Source: Epiperipatus broadwayi
Taxonomy: Eukaryota > Onychophora > Udeonychophora > Euonychophora > Peripatidae
Direction of reading: 5' to 3'
Assembly: GCA_028023455.1 (NCBI GenBank)
Contig: JAQFVV010000111.1
Coordinates: 1,929,909-1,993,908 of the forward strand
DNA length: 64,000 bases
Each line of letters opens with the position of its first letter. Position 1 is the first letter of the stretch. The notes below the pieces were generated by a model that did not search any database, had not been told where the DNA came from, and saw only the letters and a list, made by a program, of their open reading frames with translations. The position numbers and the translations under genes are program-made. This document shows positions 46,220-57,345 of the stretch, one piece after another.

Positions 46220-47165
46220 TCTTTTATTTTCAGAGATATTAATACCGTTTTTAAATTTATCTCTGCTTACCCCAATGCTACAAAATTTCTTGTAGTCATC
46301 CCTACTGATATGCCTCTATGCAGTAAAGTTAATTTTTTTCAATTCTTATTAAGTCCATGGCTGCTTATATTTATCTTAATCATCACACATTCCCTAGGAA
46401 ATACTCTTTTGGAAGATCAACATGGTTTATAATGCTAGTCGGCCTCAACCATCCCCATCTCTCCTTAATACCATCAATAAATAGATAATCAAAAAATTCA
46501 AATTCTTATATCTGGAATCAAAATACCTCAATTTTCTTACCAAAATCAATGTAGAAACTCTTTCTACTAGTCATTTCTTATCATAGATAGTGACACATGC
46601 TAACACTGACCCCATTTATTCTCTTTGTCATAACTCTGAAGAGACTATATATCACATTTTGTTCAAGTATCCAGCTATTCTTACCAATAAAAATATCATC
46701 GAGTCAATTACTAAATCACACATTTTCTCTATTTGTACTCTCATTGTTAGCATGAAACAGGGCCATTTCTCTTAATTAGGATTTCTATTTTTCTTATGTT
46801 TATTCTTTGGGTTCTAAGATGCCATTTTTGCTTCAATCCTACATCTAGGAAATTATGAACACTGTTTTACAATAAAATTTCAAAAATTAAAAAAAGAGTC
46901 AAGGCGTTTGATCCTCCAGACATGGTTGATGCTGCATGTAACCTGGTTTCTCTTCCGTTCTTATTATAAATAGATAGTTCCTTTTCTCTCTCTCTCTCTT
47001 TTTTTTTTTTTACTTTTGTATGTCTTTGCTATGTATTTTTTGTAATTTATACATCATTGTATTTGTCTGTTCTTTGATGATATACTTTATAATATCTGGA
47101 TGAAAATTCAAATCTTTTCCAAGTTTGTAAAAAAAATATTTTACCTAATAAAAAGTTTTTATTTG
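46220..47165 (+). pseudogene. Possible LINE 3' relic with zinc-finger-like RT tail
   Basis: The frame 46590-46775 includes YSLCHNSEETIYHILFKYPA, which fits the C-P-x-C-x(4)-E-x(3)-H-x-L-x-x-C-P motif found C-terminal to the reverse transcriptase in several LINE clades, with two cysteines changed to tyrosine. Flanking frames are broken but unusually rich in S, P and L codons for this window. The block ends with a CT-microsatellite (about 46985-47010) and CCTAATAAAAAG (about 47144), suggesting a retroposed 3' end with a polyadenylation signal. No RT motif could be read upstream, so the clade is open. Confidence 0.4.
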
Positions 47166-47225
47166 TTATTGAAATGTCCAGCTTTGAAAACCGTATATGT
47201 AAATAAAATATTTATTTTTAATTAA

Positions 47226-47300
47226 AGGGAGTCTGTGTTCAAATACCCATTAATTACATCTTAAGTTTAGTATATACATTATACTTATATCCAAGCATTT
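47226..47300 (+). repeat. Fragment of the composite SINE-like family
   Basis: GGGAGTCTGTGTTCAAATAC followed by an ATTACATCTTAAGTTTAGTA-like tail matches the B-box end and tail of the repeats at 10510-10600 and 13327-13390. The head is missing. Confidence 0.5.
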
Positions 47301-49595
47301 ATTTTTGTAAATACGCGCGGATTTCTTCACTTTAATAGCATTTCTCTTTTGGAGAAAATTACTCTAGAAATTTGTCTGAGAGATCGTCCCAAATTATAGA
47401 TAATTCGAATAGAATTTGTGTGCAAATAAAGCTGTTATATACAAATTAGATCACATATAAGATATCCCCCTCCCTCTGTAAATGAAGAAACAGAGGAAGT
47501 AGCTAAAATGTTTTAGACTGGGATAAAAGTTAGTATAGTTTTAAAATGATGAATATAGATCAGCAGTAAAGAATGGTCAGTAGACTGACTGATTATGGTC
47601 GAGGCTAAAGTAGAATAGTGGGAAGTAGTTTGTGCGTGTATATATATAGAAAAGATTATTACCAGTGAGGAATAATTAACAGAAGGTTAACCAAACAACA
47701 AGAGAGAAGTTGGAGCAAAAGTGGTTAATATCAACATAAATTTTGAGAGCCAAGGTAAGCACTGATATTTCGAACATTATTCTATCTGTGAAATTATATT
47801 TGCTTATTTGTGTTTCAAGAGACATTTGCTTTGAAAAAACTATTTTCGGAAAATAAACAGCGTATGAATATTAACGAACGATTAGCTTTTTATATCGTTT
47901 TAAGCACATTATTATTATTATGAAGTAAATCTTGATATATATACTTCGAAGTATATGTTTATTTATTTGAATACCTGAATAAACTTTAGAGATCCTCAGG
48001 ACACAGCAGTTAAACAAATTCTGATAAAGGGGAAGACGTTAAAAGAGTTATTCTGAAGGAAGTACTTATTGAAATTATAATCTAATATCCTCAATCGCTT
48101 AAAAGACAAAATATGTTTAGCTAAAAAAAAAAAAAGGTATAGAAATTATCATAAAAACTTATGTACACTTATACTTGCTAAGCATTCTAAATCTGGATTA
48201 AATTAAAAACTAATCACAGTTTAACTTAATTTTATCGTACTAATTTATAAATAGCTTAAATTAAAAGCTAATCATAATTAAATTATTTTTATCGGACTAA
48301 TATAAATTTATACTTTAAATAAGATTTCCTTAAACACTAATTTTTTTAAGGACATGCGATACATACATGTGCATAGGATATGTGTGTATAAGAAATAATA
48401 TCTAAGTTGTTGTTCACAGGCTCAGGATCAGAATGATGCAATAGAAGGGGTTCAAAATAGATAATAAAATCTTTACTACATAAGTAGCAAGTGAGTTAAA
48501 CAAAGCAATGACAGTATTGATGTAAAATGGAATGATGGACTCAAAAATATTCAATTATACTTGTCATTTCTTTTATTTTAATTCTATAGAATATTGTCAC
48601 TTAAAGTAAGAACATAACCAATATTAAAGGTAGTTGTTTGATTATAGATTAGCCCTTATTCTGAAGATATCAATGCTCTGAACTAGACCATAGATACTTA
48701 CATTTGTATATGTGGAATGTTGGAAATTAAAGCATTCTAAAGAATAGATAAGAAATTAATAATGTTATTGTAAGTTATATTGAATTGTGTTATTTAAAAA
48801 TGTATTATTCAGGTACATAACCAAATTATGTAACTAATTTGAGTTCAAGATTTCTCTATAATATGATGGTGTCCAATCATATTAGACTAAAATATCTACA
48901 TACATAGATATGTCAGGAAATTCAATATTAATCATCAAATATATATATATCAGCTACTCAATAAAAATATTTAGGTGTTTATTGATTTAGTGAAGCAAGA
49001 TTGAAAATTTACAACCAATAATTGTTTAATAAACAAATAAATGTATATATAGATGTCATTTCAATGTGATAGCTCTTAATAAAGTATGTTATATTCACAT
49101 TAATAACTCTTAATTACATTGTCCCCATTTTGAATTTTTTTAAAAAATTATAACAAATATAATTTATAACATACATATCTTCTGTTTGAATACAGTAAAT
49201 ATAAAAATATATACATTATTAGAAAGAGCAAATATGAAAGAATTTGATAAAGCTGATAAAATAGTCATTACCTCAAAAAAAAAAAAAAAAAAATTAAGAA
49301 AAAAGAGATTTTTAACACTTTTAAACATGTCTATTTTTAGATTGGTTCATAAATTCCAAATTTTGAAAATTAAATGTTAAAATGACATTTTCATAGACAG
49401 CTTCATCAGATTTGTCATAAAATATTGAAAAAATTGACATATAACAACTTACCTGAGATAATTTTTTATTGTAAAACTTACAAAAGTAAAATGATTGATG
49501 ACTTTCATTTTTACTAGCTGCCCCAAATTTTGTCCTTCCATGCAGGATACCTGCTAGAAATGTTTGGTTATCCTTCCATGCAGGATCTCTGTTAC
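47301..49595. other. AT-rich DNA with a minor tandem repeat
   Basis: The patch 47460-47765 is less AT-rich and ends in GAGCCAAGGTAAGCAC, a good 5' splice site consensus that could close an untranslated first exon. Nothing else supports this. About 48197-48310 holds two roughly 65-bp direct repeats (ACTAATCACAGTTTAACTTA / GCTAATCATAATTAAATTAT). Confidence 0.35.
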
Positions 49596-49599
49596 AAAT

Positions 49600-51140
49600 A
49601 TAGGTTGTTTTCTATTCTATCATGTCAGCTGCATGGTGACACTATTTCTAGGTCAATTCCTAGAAATATACCATTTCAGTGGTCTCACCCCCAGGCTAAG
49701 CCACTCTGGATTTTTTCTATGCTAAAAACACAGACAAATGCCTTTATTGGCTGCCATAGTTGATTGTGTTATTAACTTTATCATAATGCTAGAATGTCTA
49801 TTTTCTCTATACTTTCGTGTGAGAGTGTGTGGATTTTAGCCTATCGTAATTATTTAAAATTTCATTACAAAGGTATTTTTTCAAGGGCTCTAACCTACTG
49901 TTACATTGTAACTTTATTAACAATGTTGTGAAGGTTCCATTATGAATGTGTAACCCTCAAAAATTGCTTTTAAGGGTGCGGCAGAGCAGTATTTCGATAA
50001 TCACATGAAAAGTAACATTTTCGCGAGAATTAGTCTGTGACAAGTAACTTTTTATGTATACGCACAAACAAAAACAACCCAGTGTCTGATTATTAATTAC
50101 TGTCAAAAAAGAAAATTAGTTGGGTATTATTTTTACATTTACTATTTAAATAATATTACTTTTTATATCTGCACCCTAACAAAAATAACCCAGTTTCTGA
50201 TTAATTAATATCAAAAAAAAAAAAAAAAAGCAAATTAGTCGGGTTTGATTTTTAAATTTAGTATTTGGATTACGGTACTTTTTATATATACACAATAACA
50301 AAAATAATCCACTTTTCGGAATAATTACTGTCCAAAAAACCCCACAAATTAGTTGGGTATCATTTTTAAATTTAATATTTAAATAACAGTACTTTTTATA
50401 TATACACACTAACAAAAAGAACTCACTTTCTGATTAATTACTGTCCAAAAAAAAAAAGCAAATTACTTGGGTATCATTTTTAAATTTAGTGTGAATTTTT
50501 TAATGTTGTGGGTAAATTTAATAATGTAGAATTGCGTATTATTTTCTATTAAAAAAAGACCGCAACATTTTATATACACACACAAAGAAAAACAACTTAC
50601 TTTCTGATTAATTACTGCCAATATCAAAAAAAAAAAAAAAATTAGTCTGGCATCATTTTTAAATTTAGTATTTAATTAAATAATATTACTTTCGATATCT
50701 ACACACTAACAAAAACAATCCAATTTCTGATTAATTACTGTCAAAAAAAAAAAAAGCAAATTAGTCGGGTATCATTTTTAAATTTAGCGTAAATGTAGAA
50801 ATTTTGTGTAAATTGAAAAATGTATAATTGCATATTATTTTCTATTAAAAAAATTCTGTAACTTTTTATAGATACACGCAAACAAAAACTCATTTTATGA
50901 TTAATTACTGTCCAAAAAACGTAAATTATTCGGGTATCATTTTTAAATTTAATGTGAATTTTTAAATTTTGTTTTTTAAATAGTAATATTATTTACTATT
51001 AGTTACTATAATTTCCTATTACAAAACTAAAGCTGATGTTTATATAGAATCATAGGCCCAACCTGGAATCGTAATATTATGTGTTTTTGATTAGCATCAA
51101 CGCCATCAAATGGCTGACATGATAGAATAGAAAACTACCC
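49600..51140. mobile_element. Candidate fold-back element enclosing a satellite array
   Basis: TTTTCTATTCTATCATGTCA at about 49602-49622 is repeated inverted at about 51113-51134 (TGACATGATAGAATAGAAAA). Similarity extends some 15-20 bp outward on both sides and weakly inward. Between these ends lie a less AT-rich segment (49620-49780) and the tandem array at 50038-50960. No transposase is present, so it would be non-autonomous. The class is unclear: fold-back and Helentron-like elements can both carry central tandem repeats. Confidence 0.45.
50038..50960 (+). repeat. Satellite-like tandem array, about seven units
   Basis: Units begin at ACTTTTTATATATACACA-like sequence near 50045, 50157, 50275, 50390, 50568, 50686 and 50867. 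Intervals are about 112, 118, 115, 178, 118 and 181 bp, so two unit forms exist: a short form of about 115 bp and a long form with an extra 65-bp block (GCGTATTATTTTCTATTAAA). Each contains TTTCTGATTAATTACTGTC, an A-run and GGGTATCATTTTTAAATTTA. The 79-codon frame at 50176-50415 (-) is only the repeat translated. Confidence 0.8.
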
Positions 51141-51403
51141 AAATATTTTTAGGGGGGGAATAATAGTAAGAACAGTTTACGAGATATTATGCAAAGAGAA
51201 CTTTAGTAAATTATAATGTATTTAAAAATATAATTAATTAGTATAGTATTGAAAAATGAGGTGGGGGGGGGTGACCTAAAATATATATTCTTTTCAAGTA
51301 AAAAAATTGTACTCAAAAAATAAATATCAAACAAAAATTTCTCTAAGATAAAATAAATAAAAACAAAGTAAATCAATAAACATTAAAATAAACAAATTTA
51401 TTA

Positions 51404-51980
51404 TGTTGTGTTTCATTAGGCTTACAGGTTTGGTTCCAAACCAACAGATGCAAAAAGAAATGACTATCCAACAATTAATCATACAATTTATTAGTACTTA
51501 AAAATATACACACTTTTTAGGTAAACAATAATATACATATATGATTTATACAAGTTAATGCTGAGGTAGTCGTGCTGAGTACGGAACTCACTGCCTCATG
51601 AACTCTGGTAAGACTCTTCCAACTACGTATTTAGCTTGCCTCAAGTCACATGTGGATGTAGCAGTTTCCAGTCCATAGGTGCACTTGCTGACTGTGTGGA
51701 CATCCTATTAATAAGTAGAGAGACTACCCTTGCTGATGGCAGAGGGTTTATTGGAGAACACATTCAGTCATTCAGGTTGACAAGTAATTGCTCTCTGCTT
51801 TGCCTCCAAAAGGCCGACTGACTATTTAATGGAAGATCCCCTACCTTACTGGAAACATGCAGATTTGGTGCATGAACCCCAGTGAAGGATTTAATCCCTT
51901 TGGATAACAACTGGGTGCTAGCCAATCAGGTAAGGAATCTGAAATAGTCCACTTCTAAAGGCAAGGTCAAATATGAGAAG
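51404..51980 (-). mobile_element. LTR of the solo-LTR family, divergent copy
   Basis: On the minus strand it carries AGAAGTGGACTATTTCAGAT then CTGATTGGCTAG, CTTGAGGCAAGCT, a TTAAATAGTC promoter-like block and GTTGGTTTGGAACCAAACCT, ending CACAACA at 51404. The same landmarks in the same order occur in 31813-32436. No internal region is seen on either side. Target duplications and the exact 5' edge are not resolvable. The frame 51636-51821 (+) is incidental. Confidence 0.65.
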
Positions 51981-51984
51981 CAGT

Positions 51985-52150
51985 GATTATATATATATAT
52001 ATGTGGGAGATGATGATCTGGACCAACTGATGTATGAGAATAAAGTGAATAGCTGAGGGTGCTTGAAAGTCTGTGTTCAAATCCCCTATATTACATCTAG
52101 ACTCCAGATATATAAAATATACTTGTATTTAAAATATTAAAAATAAAATA
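51985..52150 (+). repeat. Composite SINE-like family, head and tail
   Basis: GAGATGATGATCTGGACCAA then GAATAGCTGAGG, CTTGAAAGTCTGTGTTCAAA, TCCCCTATATTACATC and CAGATATATAAA. This matches heads at 11010-11190 and 13165-13390, with a deletion in the middle of the head. Confidence 0.6.
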
Positions 52151-52461
52151 AATATAAATACAATGAAATAAAATAAGTAATCAAAAATACATATTACACA
52201 GAAGTATATGAGAAAATTGATGGTAAGATACTGTAAAACATTATGAATTCCAGACCTTGAATAAATGGCTAAAGTTTGAAATGTAAATTGCCTAAAATTT
52301 CAATAAATCGATCTTGGGTCATAACTTTATCAAGTCCCGGTTGATGCAGTAATTCTTTTTTAGACCAAATGAATTTGAATCTAGTCACACATGGTGCACT
52401 ACAAATTTGAATCACTATGTCTAAAAATGCATTCAACTCATAGATTGAAAGATTGACTCAC

Positions 52462-52875
52462 TTCGGAACTGTTTTCCATTCTGCAACATATTTATTGCTT
52501 TCCATACATATGTAATCATATTTTATCAAAAGTAAGTAATAAAAAACATTAATTGAATATTCAGAGGTGATGGGAAAATTTAGCCCTGGCATGTGCAACT
52601 CATAAACATTATTGTCTAGAATCGAATCTGAGTCTGGTTGTGAAGAAGGCTCTAGCATAGATTCGATTGCCATGCTCATCCTCCTTACAGATGACTTCAC
52701 AAATCTTTTTTTGGATACTGCAGCTTCTAGATCTGAACTGGAATTCCCATTGGAGGAGCTTCTAGAAAGAAAAACACTGGGATTATCAATGAGGAATTCC
52801 ATATCCAAATCAGATATAAAGCAAGTGGTGAAAGAATCCATTTCAATAGTAAACATTTTTTCATGATTACTAAAT
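52462..52875 (-). CDS. Candidate coding exon, unknown protein
   Basis: An open frame of 162 codons covers 52458-52946, the longest here outside transposons. A splice acceptor is plausible at 52876-52877 (ATGAATTTTTTTAG on the minus strand), and a strong donor GTGAGT follows 52462. The encoded text is soluble and polar: SFTTCFISDLDMEFLIDNPS, a serine stretch SRSSSNGNSSSDLEAA, then basic KKRFVKSSVRRMSMAIESML and acidic PSSQPDSDSILDNN. Base composition is richer in G and C than the surroundings, and RRMS is a plausible basophilic kinase site. I do not recognise the protein. The last 35 codons are more hydrophobic and AT-rich, so the true exon may end earlier. It could instead be a retained pseudogene fragment. 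Confidence 0.4.
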
Positions 52876-52946
52876 CTAAAAAAATTCATAAAAAATTCAA
52901 ATTTCATTGCAGAGCAAAAGTACATACATCTTTTCAAAGGCAACAA

Positions 52947-55900
52947 GATGGCAAAAAGAATGATGTGATACCCATAATAGTTAATTTATTGATTTCGCAC
53001 AAATTCAATTTAAAATCTGTGATTGGTCAAAATTCTGAAAAGGGGTTTTTAGGGGTATTTCATGAATAATACCAGTCATAAGTCTATTTCTTTTTTTTAT
53101 TAAATTATTTCATTCAATTACTGCCATGAACTAAGATGGGAAAGTTTCTAATCAACATTAAAATGTACAAAGGACAAAATGGAGCAGACTGACATCTCTT
53201 CAAGAGGATTGAATTGTTTTTAAACTACTAAACAAAATGATTTTTAGTCATACAAAAGGAGTTTCTCATTAAAAAATCAAATCAATCACATAATACAGAA
53301 GTTTAAAATGTTTTATTTCTGATAGCAGAGGATTTATTCATATATTAAAAGAATCAATGACGGGATGATTTTTTTTAGATTTATCATCGTCCCATTTTAC
53401 TGTCAAATACTTTTTTTTCCAAAAAGCGTAAAAACTGGATGCATTTAGAATCTTTATGAAGTCCTCTGTGTGTGTAATATATATAAAAAGAAAATATTCA
53501 GTTAAATCGTCAGCCACACCTGACTTTTTTGTATAACAATTTTTAAATAAATTCATATCCTTGACTTTAATTGCTAAAATAAAAGCTCACACAGTGTAAG
53601 TGTTGGAATTTCAATATATTCTTTTATTAAGAAAACTATTTAGACTTTCACCTCTCTTTTTAGTAATAATTTCATAAATTAACTGGTCATGAATCAGATA
53701 TAAAAATTTACAATTTTTCTCTTTGATTCAACTAATGAAAAAGAAAATAAATGGAACAGCTATAAAACACAAACACTATTGCTTCAGAAATCATCTTAAT
53801 AGCTCTAATATATGCACTAGTTATAAAAATGAATTTTTTTACTTGCTTCAATTAATTCTTTTAAATGTTTATAATAGAACATTGCTTTAATTTTTGTAAC
53901 ATTTATTTTAGCTTCACATTCTAGTTTTCATTTGATAGGTCTTTTAATATTTCCTGAAGTCCTTAATAATATTTTAATATTCTAAATAGTTGTTTTAGAA
54001 AGATACTACAAATTATAACACATCTTTGGCCCATAAAATATTTCACTTCAACATATATATAAAATCCCTATTTTCTCTGTTGTCTGATAGGTGAATATAT
54101 GTTTGTTTGTACGGCTATCATGTATTTCCATGTGAATATGTGTTTATAAAGCTGTAACTTATCAAATTCACAATTGAAAAATAATAAAAAAAAAGACTTC
54201 ATTCTGCCAGTAATAAAAACACTCGGAAAAAAATCAGTACACATGCTTTTAACTACAGTATAGAACTGAATAGATGTATTAATTAAATTGGGAAGATAAT
54301 GTGATCAAAGTACATAAATTCATGTTTGAAATATGATACTTAGTGAAGGGAAAAAAATAGATATTTATGATACCGTATTTACATTTAGTTTTGGTTAGCA
54401 TATAATGCAAGTCGCGTAGTTTGATATCGCGTAGTTCATACTAATTCCACCATTGGGCCAGCTAATTTACAGGCTTAATTTGATTACGAGCATTTTATTC
54501 AAAGCAAGTAATTTTGCAAAGTAAAAAAAAAAAAATGTTAATGCAACCAATTATTTATGGCTTTTCAGGCCGGCTATATTTCTCACATTTATTTCTATAA
54601 TATTAAAATCTTTTGTTTAATTTATGTTAAATCTTAAAAAAAAATTGTTAAAGCAATCAATTAAAAAAAGGCATTTACAAAGATCAGATATTTCTGGTGT
54701 ATATATATATTATAATGATCCAAACGAAGTGGGAGATCGCATCGCACCGCACTACCAAGGGCGCCATCTAGGCATTTGAGCCTAGAAAAATTTATAAAGT
54801 AGGCAGATACGTGCTGTTAGGATTCCACTTTATTTACATATTTAGATCGTTAGCCCATGGTCACTAGCTCAGTGGAGACGCAGAGATAATAAAATATATA
54901 ACCTTAGATATAAATATAAAAAAAAAAATAAAAGCCACTGCCAGAAATTAACACATAAAAATATTTATTTACGCACATATAAAATAATATTTAAATTTTG
55001 AGGAATAAATTTAACGTTTATATTTTTATATTGATCTTTAATTCTAAATTTAAGTAGATTGCAAATAATGAGTTTACTATTTATTTAGAGGGTCGAGTAT
55101 GAATGGACTACATAGGTCTGCATTTGAAAGGAAAATATTCTTCCATGATTTAACCTTAGGCAACAAATTTCGCAATCAACTGGCGCCAATCCATCTGATA
55201 CATTCATGTATTCAATGTAGCATGATATGACACACAAAATACTATATTGTCAGGAATGTACATCTGAACAATAAGTAGAAATAGAGAAGATATTGACTCT
55301 CCACCAACAGGAATGTGACATCTGTTGGCAAGTAGATCAATAAACTAAAAACTCCATAGGAATGGACTGCGGTCTTCTGCCGACTTACAAACCCATCCAT
55401 AGGCAAACAGAGGGTGTGTGGCGTATATCTATAATCCTGCCCGTAGCGGACCTCATACTACATCTACTAATTACACAAATATATCCAATCCATTGAACCA
55501 ATTCACTACGAAATGAATAACCTAAGATTACCCTCCCTTAATACAACTTTACAAAACTATATAGCCATTCACGCCCGACTTAATTTTAACATTTAAATAC
55601 GTCCGCACAGATTTGTTTAAAAATATTGGGTATAGATCGATTACATAGATTCCACGGTCAAAAACATTTCAAAATAAACATAAACGATCAAAATACAAAA
55701 TTATTGATACCGACAATCGCAGAGGGAAACTTATAACCCAATAGTATTCACCATAAGATACTTGCGTTGTCACCAATAACTTAAAAGACATCCGAATAAA
55801 TACATTTTAGATACTCACCGTAAGGTATCATTATTTATCGAATGTCTATATATTTTGATCAAATATGAAAACCAAAATATAATTAACCGCAAACGAATCC

Positions 55901-56145
55901 ATGCAAGCGTCTATAACCAACTTAAATTTCATACATTTAAATAATCTTTACAATAAGGAAAAAAAAATGGAAATGATGTTTATCAATCGGAAAACATATA
56001 AAATTAAACATTATTAATTTGATTTAAAAACTTACAAAAGTCAGATAAGAGTCCGTTTTAACATTTCAGTTTTCTTGTTTATCAATTTGTAAAACTTGAC
56101 GAAAGTTCTTAATTGATTTTAACAATTGTTCATTTCATATAGCTT
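52947..56145. other. AT-rich DNA; less biased upstream region at 54720-55780
   Basis: 52947-54700 is AT-rich without features. 54720-55780 is richer in C and G and in non-repetitive sequence and lies upstream of the candidate first exon at 56146. It could hold promoter or untranslated sequence or an old insertion, but no TATA box, repeat pair or motif can be defended. Confidence 0.4.
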
Positions 56146-56234
56146 ATGGTAGAAGAGTCCAGGCCTCTGCTTTCAATTCCCGCGGTGCCTCCGTTGGAAG
56201 GTAATGTTCTGGAGATGGCAATAGCTGGTTCAAG
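56146..56234 (+). CDS. Candidate first coding exon of an unknown gene
   Basis: ATG at 56146 opens MVEESRPLLSIPAVPPLE and continues GNVLEMAIAGS, with donor AAG|GTATCA at 56235. The segment is clearly richer in G and C than its surroundings and non-repetitive. It has 89 nt, leaving two bases of a split codon. The next candidate exon at 63147 supplies exactly one base before its only open frame, so phases match. An earlier donor, GAAG|GTAATG at 56201, would leave the wrong phase for that exon. The N-terminus has no signal peptide; RPLL resembles the acidic-dileucine type sorting signals found near the start of some membrane transporters, but that is speculation. Protein not recognised. Confidence 0.45.
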
Positions 56235-56264
56235 GTATCACATTCTTTTCATTTTTTTTTTATA

Positions 56265-56298
56265 GAGAGTGTGGTATGTGCGTCATACCACATCTCTC
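56265..56298 (+). repeat. Hairpin next to the exon donor
   Basis: GAGAGTGTGGTATG pairs with CATACCACATCTCTC (one bulged base) across a 5-base loop. It lies 30 bp after the candidate donor and directly after a TTTTTTTTTATAG acceptor-like string. Function unknown. Confidence 0.5.
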
Positions 56299-57256
56299 AA
56301 ACACACAACGCTGTAACTGTCCGGAAAAAAACTGTTTTTCCCTTTTTATATTATCCACAAGGATTCAATGAACAAAACGTCACTAGTCTATCACTTTTGT
56401 TAGGGTCCAGCCAAGGCTTAGTGCTTCCATTGGTCAAGCTAATTTCTCTTTCTTCTCTTATCTAACTTTTCATCTGACTTTTTAATTAAACAGCTTTTAG
56501 ATAATTAATAAACAATCATTTCCATTTATAGATTACAGGAATTAATTAATACCTGTTTTTATTTTAACTTACGTTATTTTTTTTATTAAAATATTTTTAT
56601 ATTTCAATCTTGTATTTTTTTTATTTAAAAAAATACGTTCAAATACTTTTTTTTTCTTGTTTATGAAAAAAATATTTTTAAAGTTTAGCATCCGTGCGAA
56701 TATATATATGTTTAACAAACATTTTAATTTTAGCGTTTAGTTTTTTCCTTTTATTTGCGAACTTTTAAGTTTTTATTTTAAATAAATGTAACGACATATT
56801 TATATATCGTTACAATATATTGAGGGATAAGGTCTTTTTCATGCAGTAGGTTTTAGATAAGCTTTGATTCATCTTGTAATCTACAAAAAATTTCTTCCTC
56901 TAGAGAAGTGACAAGTTTTTCCAACTCACCTTGTTTAATTATGCCTTATTGCAATATCACAACCATGCCATGTCTGTAATATGAGTTCAATTTCAAACAG
57001 TATACTTTTAAATTTTTTTAATAGGCTTAGAACTTTTTTTAGGTAGCTAACATGGATAAACATTCAATATTGGTTAGCAAATTTTCAGATATTCCTATCT
57101 AGAGACTACAACTAGAAGGAAAAACTAATTAGAGATTCAATATCTGGTGATTGTTGATTCTAATAAAATGTTTTCTTCATTGTTCCTCTTTGAAGGGCTG
57201 TTGAAGAGGTCTTTGTCCTGTAGTCTCCACTTATATAAATAAATAATCAGTAATCA

Positions 57257-57345
57257 ATATACCATTATAAAAATAAATAATAGTATAACCAGTTTACAGT
57301 ATGTGCACCATAAGCTATTATTTATTTATTTTTATAATGGTATAT
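57257..57345. repeat. Inverted repeat, 27-31 bp arms
   Basis: ATATACCATTATAAAAATAA (from 57257) is mirrored by TTATTTTTATAATGGTATAT ending at 57345, with a loop of about 31 bp. It may be a MITE end pair or a chance product of AT-rich DNA; the length favours a real hairpin. Confidence 0.6.

Noticed and set aside
47735-47765. Strong donor-like GAGCCAAGGTAAGCAC after a purine-rich stretch
   Set aside because: No open frame, promoter or acceptor partner could be tied to it; kept only as a remark in the region entry.
50176-50415. 79-codon minus-strand frame with repeated CIYKKY text
   Set aside because: It is the satellite array translated; the peptide repeat mirrors the DNA repeat.
55180-55200. 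TGGCGCCAATCC resembling a retroelement primer binding site
   Set aside because: It matches only the first 8 bases of a Lys primer site, with no LTR end or second LTR nearby.
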